A program made the translations under genes and the position numbers. Under the pieces are notes generated by a model. It was not told where the DNA came from. It searched no databases and worked only from the letters and a program-made list of their open reading frames with translations. A stretch of 24,628 bases of DNA, from NCBI GenBank assembly GCA_002365025.1, contig DEYX01000075.1:1-24628 (forward strand), written 5' to 3'. Below, in pieces: positions 6,155 to 13,766 of the stretch (within the stretch, counting starts at the first letter, position 1; each line of letters begins with the position of its first letter). This DNA is from Hungatella sp. UBA3147. GTDB lineage: Bacteria > Bacillota > Clostridia > Lachnospirales > Lachnospiraceae.

Positions 6155-7381
6155 ATGGGTGAATTATATAATCCGTTCCCGAAGCTGCCGAAGAATATAA
6201 GGCAGATCGGGGAAAGGGATCAGATTGTAAAATTGTATATGGAAGATTATGTAAATACGTATTTGAAACGTCTGTATCCTGCGGGTGGACAAGAACTCCG
6301 GGTTGGTCTTCTGTTAGGCGGCATGGAATTCAATGACGGAACGCCATATATCTTCATTGACGGAGCTTTGGAAATGGAGGATGTGACGGAGGCCGGAGGC
6401 CGGGTGGTGTTTTCGGAGCTGTCCTGGAAAAGGGCCTATCGGAATATGGAGCAGCTTTTTCCAAAGCGGTCCATCCAGGGCTGGTTTTTGTGCGGCAGGC
6501 AGGGAGATGATCTAAGTCCCATCAATTATTGGAAACAGCATATTCAGTATTTTGGGGGACCAAACAGGCTGATGTATTTAAGCAATGGAGCTGATGGAGA
6601 CGAAACAATTTACATAACTTCGGAGGATGGATTTTACAAGCTTAAAGGATACAGCATTTATTATGAGCGAAATCAGATGATGCAGGACTATATGGTACTG
6701 CGAAAGGATGTAAAACGTATCGAAACCGATACAAATGATAAGGTAATCGAAGAATTCCGCAAGCGGATGGACGAGCATAAGGTGGAAGTTACGGACCGGC
6801 ATCAGACGGTAGGGCTTCTCCGGGGCATGTGTATGGCCATGTCAGTCGTCATATTAGCTGGCGGAATTGTTATGTTTAACAACTATGAACGGATGCGGAG
6901 TATGGAAAGTGTGATCGCATCGGCCATTCCGGCCAAAGCGGAACAGATTTTAATTGGGAAAAAGGGCACGGAAAAAGGAGGTAACGGCGAATCCAAGGTA
7001 GTTGTGGAAGAGGCAGAGGGAGGCGTTTTTCCTACCACTGCAGTAAGTAAGGAGACCATGTCTGAAACTATACCGGAACAATCGAAGACAGAGACAATGG
7101 CGGAGAGCAAAGCAGCAGAAACGATGCCCCAGGAGACTCCGGCGGCGACACAGGCGCCGACTCAGGCAGCGACTCAGGCAGCGACTCAGCCAGCTGTCCA
7201 GGAAACAGAGGCGGCTGCAGAGGCCACTCCGCGGGTTCATGTGGTGCAGGAGGGAGAAACTCTTTACGGTATCTGTATAGCCGAATACCATACGGTAAAT
7301 AAATTAAAAGAAATCTGTGAGCTTAACGGTCTGGATGATGAAAATAAGATTGTGGCCGGCCAGAAATTACTTCTTCCATAG
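6155..7381 (+). CDS. membrane-anchored LysM protein with a JAB/MPN-like N-terminal domain
   Basis: Likely envelope protein, 408 residues, four parts. Residues about 40-190 look like a JAB/MPN domain: VGLLLGG opening strand, a helix FSELSWKRAYRNMEQLFP, then IQGWFLCGRQ where active JAMM proteases have GWYHSHP, and LSPINYWKQ where they have LSxxD. The metal-binding His-x-His and Asp are therefore missing (LCGR, Asn), so it should not be a protease. Residues about 225-245 are one transmembrane helix (MAMSVVILAGGIVMF). Residues about 260-355 are a Thr/Ala/Gln-rich low-complexity linker with short repeats. Residues about 360-408 are a LysM domain (VHVVQEGETLYGICIAEY to IVAGQKLLLP) for peptidoglycan. 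The N-terminus faces the cytoplasm and LysM the outside. GAGGTG precedes the ATG. MPN assignment is by eye from motif order. Confidence 0.85.
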   Translation: MGELYNPFPKLPKNIRQIGERDQIVKLYMEDYVNTYLKRLYPAGGQELRVGLLLGGMEFNDGTPYIFIDGALEMEDVTEAGGRVVFSELSWKRAYRNMEQLFPKRSIQGWFLCGRQGDDLSPINYWKQHIQYFGGPNRLMYLSNGADGDETIYITSEDGFYKLKGYSIYYERNQMMQDYMVLRKDVKRIETDTNDKVIEEFRKRMDEHKVEVTDRHQTVGLLRGMCMAMSVVILAGGIVMFNNYERMRSMESVIASAIPAKAEQILIGKKGTEKGGNGESKVVVEEAEGGVFPTTAVSKETMSETIPEQSKTETMAESKAAETMPQETPAATQAPTQAATQAATQPAVQETEAAAEATPRVHVVQEGETLYGICIAEYHTVNKLKEICELNGLDDENKIVAGQKLLLP

Positions 7382-7454
7382 AAAAATATAATGCGTTTCT
7401 TCCTGAAATGATGTATACTACCAGTATATATGGGCATTTTTGGGAGAAAAGAGC

Positions 7455-8729
7455 ATGATTGACAGGAACTCTATGAATCGAGAGATTAAAAAAAACCAGC
7501 TTCGGCGGCAGATTGTTTCATCTTCTCCTCAGGAGGGCGCGGACAGCCAGGAGATCATAAAAAAAGCCCTCACCAGGGTGAAAAAGAGAAGGATCAGGAT
7601 CGCACTGGTGCTGTTTTTGGTGTTTATAGCAGGAGCCATAGGCGTTTATGAGTATTTTACCCATTATCAGTACACCCAGTATGGCGTAGCCTGGAGTAAA
7701 GATATGAATGAGGGAAGCTATGTGGGATATCTTAGCTTTGGTTCCAATGTATTAAAATACAGCAAGGATGGAGCCTCCTATCTGGATTCCCAGGGGAAAG
7801 AAGTCTGGATACAAAGCTATGAAATGAAATCTCCCATGGCATGTGTAAACGGGAATTATGCGGCTATTGCGGACCAGCAGGGAAATTCCATTTATATCTT
7901 TGATAAATCAGGTAATACTGGTATAGCGACAACGGTGCTTCCTGTTGTGAAAGCAACGGTGTCCTCTTACGGAGTTGTGGCCGCAATCCTGGAGGACTCC
8001 ACATCAAATTATATTTATTTCTTTAAGCGGGATGGAAGCGCCCTTGATGTAAAGATCAAGGCACCTTTAGGAGGGGATTCCGGTTATCCGGTGGATATCA
8101 GCTTGTCCCCTGACGGCACCCAGCTAATCGGTGCTTATGCATATTTGAAAAACGGAACGTTAAACGGCAGGGTGGCTTTTCACAATTTTGCGGAAATCGG
8201 CAAAAGCGTTCCTGACAGACTGGTGGGCGGTTTTGATGAGCCTTATGACTCTTCCCTTGTTGCCCGGGTCCAGTTCCTTGATGATACATACTCCTGTGCC
8301 TTTGCTGACAACAGCGTATCTTTTTACTCCACTAAGAATGAGCTTTCTCCGGAGCTGATCCGGCAGGTAGCTGTGGAAGAGGAGATAAGGAGCGTGTTTT
8401 ATTCGGAAAAATATGTTGGGCTTATTGTAAATAACCCGGAAGGAGAAAATCCCTACCGGCTGGATGTGTACAAGCCCAATGGGAATCTTGTATTTTCCAA
8501 AGGTTTCCAATATCAGTACACCCATGCGGATATTGACGGGGACCATGTAATTTTGTATAATGAAGATTCTTGCAGAGTCTATAACATGTCCGGAAGGCTT
8601 AAGTTTGCCGGGACATTTGATTTTCCGATATCTAAGATTCGAAACGGCAGGTTCCCCAATACTCTGATCGTAACCGGCACCCAAAACATGAAAGAAATAA
8701 GATTACAAATAGGAGGACAATACCAATGA
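7455..8729 (+). CDS. DUF5711-type single-pass membrane protein with beta-propeller-like repeats
   Basis: Function unknown; I recognise the DUF5711 type common in Lachnospiraceae. 424 residues from the ATG at 7455, chosen because GGGAGA lies 7 bp upstream; the longer TTG start at 7440 would lie before that site. Residues about 1-45 are charged and cytoplasmic, about 47-68 are one membrane helix (IALVLFLVFIAGAIGVY), and the rest is extracellular and rich in beta strands. The outer part has recurring SKDGASYLDSQGKEVW, YIYFFKRDGSAL and DISLSPDGTQLIG units, which resemble WD40/PQQ-like propeller blades. It ends with an ATGA overlap (4 bp) with transketolase, so translation of the two is probably coupled. 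It follows the LysM gene by 73 bp with no terminator, so the envelope genes and the sugar genes likely share a transcript. Confidence 0.82.
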   Translation: MIDRNSMNREIKKNQLRRQIVSSSPQEGADSQEIIKKALTRVKKRRIRIALVLFLVFIAGAIGVYEYFTHYQYTQYGVAWSKDMNEGSYVGYLSFGSNVLKYSKDGASYLDSQGKEVWIQSYEMKSPMACVNGNYAAIADQQGNSIYIFDKSGNTGIATTVLPVVKATVSSYGVVAAILEDSTSNYIYFFKRDGSALDVKIKAPLGGDSGYPVDISLSPDGTQLIGAYAYLKNGTLNGRVAFHNFAEIGKSVPDRLVGGFDEPYDSSLVARVQFLDDTYSCAFADNSVSFYSTKNELSPELIRQVAVEEEIRSVFYSEKYVGLIVNNPEGENPYRLDVYKPNGNLVFSKGFQYQYTHADIDGDHVILYNEDSCRVYNMSGRLKFAGTFDFPISKIRNGRFPNTLIVTGTQNMKEIRLQIGGQYQ

Positions 8730-10705
8730 GCAACATCGATACCATGTCAGTCAATGCAATCCGTGTCCTATCAGCGGATGCCATCCAAAAAGCCAATTCC
8801 GGACATCCGGGACTTCCCTTAGGCTGCGCATCAGCAGCGTACGAATTATGGGCAAACCATATGAATCACAATCCAGCAGATCCGGACTGGGCCAACAGAG
8901 ACCGCTTTATCTTATCCGGAGGCCATGGTTCCATGCTTTTGTATTCTCTGCTCCATTTATTTGGCTATGGGAATTTATCAAAAGAGGATGTGATGAATTT
9001 CCGCCAGCATGGCTCCAAGACTCCAGGACATCCGGAGTATGGTCATACCGTAGGCGTAGAAGCTACCACAGGACCTTTGGGCGCAGGTATGGGTATGGCA
9101 GTTGGTATGGCCATTGCTGAGAAACATCTTTCATCCGTATTCAACAAAGAAAATTATCCGGTCGTTGACCATTACACCTATGTACTGGGCGGAGATGGAT
9201 GCATGATGGAAGGTATTTCCTCTGAGGTATTTTCTCTGGCTGGTACCCTTGGCCTTGGAAAATTAATCGTCCTTTATGATTCCAACCAGATCTCCATTGA
9301 AGGAAGCACAGACATCGCATTCACCGAGGATGTGAAAAAGCGCATGGAAGCCTTCCATTTCCAGACCATTACCGTTGAGGATGGAAACGATTTGGAAGCC
9401 ATTGGCCGAGCCATTGAAGAAGCGAAAGCAGATACCGAACACCCCTCCTTTATTACGATTAAAACCCAGATCGGCTATGGCTGTCCTGCGAAGCAGGGGA
9501 AAGCCAGTGCTCACGGAGAGCCTCTGGGAGCAGACAATGTGACAGCCCTGAAGGAAAACTTAGGCTGGCCTTCCATGGATCCATTCTATGTACCTGAAGA
9601 AGTGTACAGCCATTATCAGAAGATCGCAGAGGATAAGGCAGAAACAGAAGCGGCATGGAATGTAATGTTTGCTGCGTACTGCCAGGAGTATCCTGATATG
9701 GAAGAACTTTGGAATGCATACCATGACCCTGATGCAGGAGAAAAAGCCATTGAAAAATGCGAAGACTTCTGGAATCGGTCTGAAAAGGCAGATGCAACCA
9801 GGAATTTATCCGGACAGGTTTTAAACCGTTTAAAGAATTATATGCCTAACTTAATCGGCGGTTCTGCAGATCTTGCTCCTTCCAATAAGACCAATATGTC
9901 CGATATGGGTGATTTTTCAAAGGATAACGGCGGAGGCCGCAACTTACATTTTGGTGTAAGAGAGCTTGGTATGACAGCCATCGGAAACGGAATGATGCTT
10001 CACGGAGGCCTTCGCACCTATATAGCAACCTTTTTCGTGTTCAGCGATTATACAAAGCCAATGGCACGCTTATCCTCGTTAATGGGCGTTCCGCTGACCT
10101 TTGTATTTACCCATGACAGCATCGGCGTTGGAGAGGATGGCCCAACCCATGAGCCGATTGAACAGCTTGCCATGTTAAGGGCAATGCCTAATTTTCATGT
10201 GTTCCGTCCCTGTGATGAGACAGAGACAGCAGCAGCCTGGTATTCTGCACTGACCTCTAAAAAAACCCCTACTGCCCTTGTTCTTACAAGGCAGAACTTA
10301 ACACCTATGCCTGGAAGCAGCAAGGAAGCCTTAAAAGGAGGCTATGTGATTGATGACTGTGAAGGCACACCTGAGATCATTCTGATTGCAAGCGGCTCTG
10401 AGGTGGAGCTGGCAGTCAATGCGAAGAAGCTTCTTACCGGCAAAAAGGTACGTGTAGTTTCCATGCCTTGTATGGATCTTTATGAGGAACAGACTGAGGA
10501 GTATAAGGAGTCTGTCCTTCCAAAGGCAGTTCGCAAGCGCGTGGCAGTAGAAGCATTAAGTGATTTCGGCTGGGGCAAATATGTGGGCCTTGACGGAACG
10601 TATGTGACCATGAAAGGTTTCGGCGCCAGCGGCCCCGCAAATCTTTTATTTGAACATTTCGGATTTACAGCAGAAAACGTGGCAGAGGCTGCAAGGTCCA
10701 TCTAG
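8726..10705 (+). CDS. tkt: transketolase
   Basis: Cytoplasmic thiamine-diphosphate enzyme of the pentose phosphate pathway; moves two-carbon units between ketose and aldose phosphates. 659 residues, full length. The N-terminal half has SGHPGLPLG (His27), the GHGSMLLYSLLHLFG segment and the cofactor motif GDGCMMEGISSEV followed by the conserved NQISI stretch. The middle domain has the pyrimidine-binding part with FGVRELGMTAIGNGM and the active-site segment FVFTHDSIGVGEDGPTHEP. The C-terminal domain starts near residue 530 with EIILIASGSEVELA. AGGAGG precedes the ATG by 9 bp. It overlaps the upstream membrane gene by 4 bp and is followed after 49 bp by glucokinase, a sensible pairing for feeding sugars into central metabolism. 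Confidence 0.98.
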   Translation: MSNIDTMSVNAIRVLSADAIQKANSGHPGLPLGCASAAYELWANHMNHNPADPDWANRDRFILSGGHGSMLLYSLLHLFGYGNLSKEDVMNFRQHGSKTPGHPEYGHTVGVEATTGPLGAGMGMAVGMAIAEKHLSSVFNKENYPVVDHYTYVLGGDGCMMEGISSEVFSLAGTLGLGKLIVLYDSNQISIEGSTDIAFTEDVKKRMEAFHFQTITVEDGNDLEAIGRAIEEAKADTEHPSFITIKTQIGYGCPAKQGKASAHGEPLGADNVTALKENLGWPSMDPFYVPEEVYSHYQKIAEDKAETEAAWNVMFAAYCQEYPDMEELWNAYHDPDAGEKAIEKCEDFWNRSEKADATRNLSGQVLNRLKNYMPNLIGGSADLAPSNKTNMSDMGDFSKDNGGGRNLHFGVRELGMTAIGNGMMLHGGLRTYIATFFVFSDYTKPMARLSSLMGVPLTFVFTHDSIGVGEDGPTHEPIEQLAMLRAMPNFHVFRPCDETETAAAWYSALTSKKTPTALVLTRQNLTPMPGSSKEALKGGYVIDDCEGTPEIILIASGSEVELAVNAKKLLTGKKVRVVSMPCMDLYEEQTEEYKESVLPKAVRKRVAVEALSDFGWGKYVGLDGTYVTMKGFGASGPANLLFEHFGFTAENVAEAARSI

Positions 10706-10754
10706 CTCCACTGCGGACTTACGGTACAAAAGGCAAAAAAGGAGTGTAAATAAA

Positions 10755-11699
10755 ATGGGAATGAAATGTGTCGGTGTAGATGTAGGCGGTACATCTGTAA
10801 AAATCGGAATATTTGAAATAACAGGAGAGCTCATCCATAAGTGGGAAGTCCCCACCAGACAAGAAGAAGGCGGAAAACACATCCTTAGCGACACCGCCGC
10901 TTCCATACTAAAAACCCTTAAAGAGCTGGATATTCCTCTGGAAGAGGTAAAAGGAGCAGGCATGGGAGTCCCAGGCCCAGTCATGCCCAGTGGGTATGTA
11001 GAAGTCTGTGTAAACCTGGGCTGGCGTGATATGTATCCAGAAAAGGAATTAAGTGAGATGCTTCACGGAATCCCAGTAAAAAGCGGCAATGATGCCAATG
11101 TTGCAGCTCTTGGAGAGATGTGGCAGGGAGGCGGAAAAGGCTATGATGATATCGTTATGGTCACCCTGGGCACCGGAGTAGGCGGCGGCGTGATCATTGA
11201 CCAGAAGATTGTTGCCGGAAAGCATGGTCTGGCAGGAGAGATCGGACATGTCCATATCCGTGACGATGAAACAGAAAGCTGCAATTGCGGAGGCGTAGGC
11301 TGTGTGGAGCAGATAGCCAGCGCAACAGGCATAGCAAGAGAAGCCAGAAGAAAAATGGCCGCAAAAGATACCCCATCCGTTCTCAGGACATATGGAGATA
11401 ACGTAACGGCAAAGGATGTGCTGGATGCTGCCAAGGAAGGGGACGCACTGGCCTGTGAGGTCATGGAAGTAGTAGGCCATTACCTTGGCCTTGCCCTGGC
11501 CCAGATTTCCATGGTAACAGACCCAGAGGTCTTTGTTATTGGAGGCGGCGTTTCAAAAGCCGGATCCTTCTTAATTGATATCCTATATAAACATTTTGAC
11601 AAGTACTCACCTATTTCCAAAAATAAGAGCGGAATCGTCCTGGCGAAGCTGGGAAATGATGCAGGAATTTATGGTGCAGCAAGGCTGATCCTGGATTAA
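10755..11699 (+). CDS. glcK: ROK-family glucokinase
   Basis: Phosphorylates glucose to glucose 6-phosphate with ATP in the cytoplasm. 314 residues. The start is ATG at 10755 because GGAG (10741-10744) lies 10 bp upstream; the open frame reaches back into transketolase, but the extra residues are not family-like. Motifs: phosphate loop VDVGGTSVKIG at residues 8-18, catalytic GNDANVAALGE near residue 112, TLGTGVGGGVI near 137, and the zinc-binding ROK signature GHVHI with CNCGGVGCVEQ near 178. Length and motifs match the single-domain Firmicute glucokinases rather than the ROK repressors, since no helix-turn-helix precedes the kinase domain. It follows transketolase in the same operon and ends 8 bp before a bidirectional terminator. 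Mannose or other hexoses could also be substrates. Confidence 0.94.
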   Translation: MGMKCVGVDVGGTSVKIGIFEITGELIHKWEVPTRQEEGGKHILSDTAASILKTLKELDIPLEEVKGAGMGVPGPVMPSGYVEVCVNLGWRDMYPEKELSEMLHGIPVKSGNDANVAALGEMWQGGGKGYDDIVMVTLGTGVGGGVIIDQKIVAGKHGLAGEIGHVHIRDDETESCNCGGVGCVEQIASATGIAREARRKMAAKDTPSVLRTYGDNVTAKDVLDAAKEGDALACEVMEVVGHYLGLALAQISMVTDPEVFVIGGGVSKAGSFLIDILYKHFDKYSPISKNKSGIVLAKLGNDAGIYGAARLILD

Positions 11700-11700
11700 G

Positions 11701-11737
11701 AGTGAAAAGGCGGATTCTTTCGAATCCGCCACTTTTT
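11701..11737. terminator. bidirectional terminator between glcK and fprA
   Basis: Arms GGCGGATTC (11709-11717) and GAATCCGCC (11722-11730) with a four-base loop, five T at 11733-11737 on the plus strand and TTTT on the minus strand after the stem. Confidence 0.9.
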
Positions 11738-11753
11738 AATTTACTAATACATA

Positions 11754-12941
11754 TTACTGGCAAAGCGCCTTAGCGACCTCCGCCGCCTTATTAAAATCCT
11801 CTTCTTCCGGATTCCAAAGGCACTTGGCTTCCGTTTCCACCACCGAGAAGCCGGCATCAGTCAGCCGTTCCCGAAGGACCTTTGTTCCCTCTCCGCTCCA
11901 GCCATAGCAACCAAACACCGCCGCCTTTTTACCCTTATACTTCAGTTCCTTCAGGAAATCAAGCCATCCTCCCACAGAAGAAAGGATACTGCCTCCTACG
12001 GTTGGGGAACCAAGGGCAATTGCTTTTGATTTAAACACCTCTGTCATAATATCATTTTTATTTACCTTGGAAATATTATAAATCTTCACCCTGGTATCCG
12101 GCGAAATCCGTGCAATTTCGGCACTGATCTTGTGGGCCAGCTGTTTTGTTCCATCCCACATCGTATCATAAACAATGGTGATTTGATCCTCCTGATAATT
12201 CTGTGACCATTCATAATATTTTTCCACGATCTGCAAAGGATTCTCCCTCCAGATGGAACCGTGGCTGGTAGCAATCATATCGATGGGCAGGTTAAGCCCC
12301 TGTATTTCCTCAATTTTCTTTTTCACAAGGGGAGAAAACGGAGTTAATATATTGGCATAATATTTAATAGCCTCCTCCCAAAGCCTGCACTGGTCAGCCT
12401 TATCATTAAATAATTCCTCAACAGCAAAATGCTGTCCAAAAGCATCATTGGAAAAGAGGATATTATCCCCTGTCAGGTAAGTAGCCATGCTGTCAGGCCA
12501 GTGGAGCATTTTCATTTCCACAAAGACCAGCTTCTTCCCATTTCCGATATCAATGGAATCCCCTGTCTTCACCACCTGATAATTCCATTCCGGATGGTGA
12601 TACTGGCCGGTAAGAGATTTCACCCCGTTTGCTGTACAATAAATAGGTGTGTCCGGTATTTTCTCCATCAATGCAGGAAGGGAACCGCTGTGATCCACTT
12701 CCCCGTGGTTGGCAACAATAAAATCAATTTCCTTTAAATCAATCTCTTTTTCCAGATTATCTATAAATTCCGTGGAATGCGGCTTCCATACCGTGTCAAT
12801 GAGTACTGTCTTTTCTTCCCTGATTAAATAGGCGTTCTGGCTTGAGCCATGATTAATGGAGTAATCCGCTCCATGAAAGGATTCCAGCTCCCAATCCATG
12901 ATTCCTACCCAATAGACATTATTTTTCACAAGTTTTTTCAT
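11754..12941 (-). CDS. fprA: A-type flavodiiron protein (FprA; oxygen / nitric oxide reductase)
   Basis: Cytoplasmic enzyme reducing O2 to water or NO to N2O, protecting anaerobes. 395 residues from the ATG at 12941; the TTG at 12947 sits too close to the AAGGAGG site, while ATG has a proper 9-bp spacing. The metallo-beta-lactamase-like N-terminal domain carries the diiron ligands: H-G-E-V-D-H near residue 80, His in KMLHWPDS near 145, Asp in LFSNDAFGQH near 165, His in ATSHGSIW near 225. The flavodoxin domain starts near 255 with the FMN-binding IVYDTMWDGT and ends with GCYGWSGEGT. No extra rubredoxin or flavin-reductase domain follows, so it is the short class A type. It lies 2 bp after the ric stop codon, so it is translated from the same mRNA, and that promoter carries an FNR-type site. 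Confidence 0.96.
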   Translation of the reverse strand: MKKLVKNNVYWVGIMDWELESFHGADYSINHGSSQNAYLIREEKTVLIDTVWKPHSTEFIDNLEKEIDLKEIDFIVANHGEVDHSGSLPALMEKIPDTPIYCTANGVKSLTGQYHHPEWNYQVVKTGDSIDIGNGKKLVFVEMKMLHWPDSMATYLTGDNILFSNDAFGQHFAVEELFNDKADQCRLWEEAIKYYANILTPFSPLVKKKIEEIQGLNLPIDMIATSHGSIWRENPLQIVEKYYEWSQNYQEDQITIVYDTMWDGTKQLAHKISAEIARISPDTRVKIYNISKVNKNDIMTEVFKSKAIALGSPTVGGSILSSVGGWLDFLKELKYKGKKAAVFGCYGWSGEGTKVLRERLTDAGFSVVETEAKCLWNPEEEDFNKAAEVAKALCQ

Positions 12942-12943
12942 AA

Positions 12944-13642
12944 TCAATTTCCTCCTTCATATTTTGGAAACAGCAGTGAGTTTTCAGTAAATATATGAAT
13001 ATACACATCATTAATCAGTTCCTGCAGCTTTTGAAATGCCAGATGATAAGAAGCACAGCCGTCTTCCGGCGCAGTAAAATCATTGGTGCAGGCTGTGATT
13101 TCTTTTATCAGGTTTCCGGCTGCTTCATGTTCATCCTCTAAATCCTTCACATATCCGGAGTTCCTAGCACCTGCAAAGCTTTTTTTCATATAGGGGAAAA
13201 TAAGCTTTTCTTCCTTTGCGAAATGCTCCTGGAGTTCCTTTCTCAAGTCTGAAAAAAGCCCGTGTAAGGGAACAAGCTGTGCTTGATGGTGATCGTAGTG
13301 AGCCAGCAAGACCTTATTGATCAGCTCATCAATTTCTGCCAGCAGGATTCTTTCTTTCGAATGATGAGTGTTAATAATATAATCAATCAGGTCTGGAACT
13401 TTCATTTCCGTCAGCCGTTCCACAGCCAGCACTTGTCCTTTGTTTGATTGTTTAGGTTGATTCACAATCTTATTATTCAGCAGTTCGATAAAGCTTTTTG
13501 ATTCGATTCCCAGCTTCTGTATGGCCTCTTCCAAGGCATCCTTACCGCCGCAGCAGTAATCAATATGAAAGTCATTAAAGATCTCAACTGCTTCCGGATA
13601 GGCCTTAACAACATCGGTCACTTTCATTTTACCTGTAATCAT
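12944..13642 (-). CDS. ric: iron-sulfur cluster repair di-iron protein (RIC / ScdA / YtfE)
   Basis: Cytoplasmic di-iron protein that restores iron-sulfur clusters damaged by nitric oxide or oxidants. 232 residues, the usual size. The N-terminal ScdA domain (residues 1-60) has the CCGG signature in FHIDYCCGGKDAL. The rest is a hemerythrin-like four-helix bundle with iron-ligand candidates in THHSKE near residue 91, HYDHHQ near 117, EHFAKEEKLIFP near 140, DEHEAAG near 170 and the closing IFTENSLLFP. AGGAGG lies 5 bp before the ATG at 13642. It forms a two-gene operon with fprA (2-bp gap). The promoter region holds an FNR-like palindrome at -41.5 and an additional inverted repeat in the leader. 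With fprA it makes a standard nitrosative-stress defence. Confidence 0.95.
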   Translation of the reverse strand: MITGKMKVTDVVKAYPEAVEIFNDFHIDYCCGGKDALEEAIQKLGIESKSFIELLNNKIVNQPKQSNKGQVLAVERLTEMKVPDLIDYIINTHHSKERILLAEIDELINKVLLAHYDHHQAQLVPLHGLFSDLRKELQEHFAKEEKLIFPYMKKSFAGARNSGYVKDLEDEHEAAGNLIKEITACTNDFTAPEDGCASYHLAFQKLQELINDVYIHIFTENSLLFPKYEGGN

Positions 13643-13655
13643 ATTCTCCTCCTCT

Positions 13656-13681
13656 TTTCTGAATTCTATGTTATTCAGAAA
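13656..13681. repeat. inverted repeat in the ric leader
   Basis: Perfect 9-bp arms TTTCTGAAT (13656-13664) and ATTCAGAAA (13673-13681) around 8 bases. It lies between the predicted ric start of transcription (about 13698) and its ribosome binding site, so it may be an mRNA hairpin or a second operator. I do not recognise it as a known NO-responsive site. Confidence 0.6.
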
Positions 13682-13704
13682 CGTTTGTTTTTGTTTGTAA
13701 GGCC

Positions 13705-13745
13705 AGTATATCTGGAAAAGAGAATAAAAAGTGTGATTTAAATCA
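13705..13745 (-). promoter_or_regulatory. FNR-type class II promoter of ric-fprA
   Basis: The palindrome TGAT-TTAA-ATCA (13734-13745) is the FNR/CRP core. On the minus strand a -10 TATACT occupies 13710-13705, giving a start near 13698. The palindrome centre (13739.5) then falls exactly at -41.5, the classical class II activator position. The -35 at 17 bp is poor (CACTTT), as expected for an activated promoter. Confidence 0.72.
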
Positions 13746-13765
13746 TTATTTTAAAACTTTTTATT
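13723..13765 (-). terminator. AT-rich inverted repeat, possible weak terminator of the fnr-type gene
   Basis: Arms 13723-13732 and 13756-13765 pair perfectly over 10 bp, with a 23-base loop that contains the FNR-type palindrome. Read on the minus strand the stem starts 1 bp after the regulator stop codon and is followed by CTCTTTT. The loop is long and the stem weak. Confidence 0.35.
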
Positions 13766-13766
13766 T

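Noticed and set aside
7141..7230. Short repeats of ACTCAGGCAGCG type, considered as a tandem-repeat or CRISPR element
   Set aside because: They encode the Thr/Gln/Ala linker of the LysM protein; there are no regular spacers.
7414..7428. TATACT-ACC-AGTATA inverted repeat before the DUF5711-type gene
   Set aside because: Short and AT-rich, with no -35 and no clear regulator; not distinguishable from chance.
10650..10754. N-terminal extension of glucokinase into transketolase
   Set aside because: The 35 extra residues are unlike ROK kinases, and GGAG points to the ATG at 10755.
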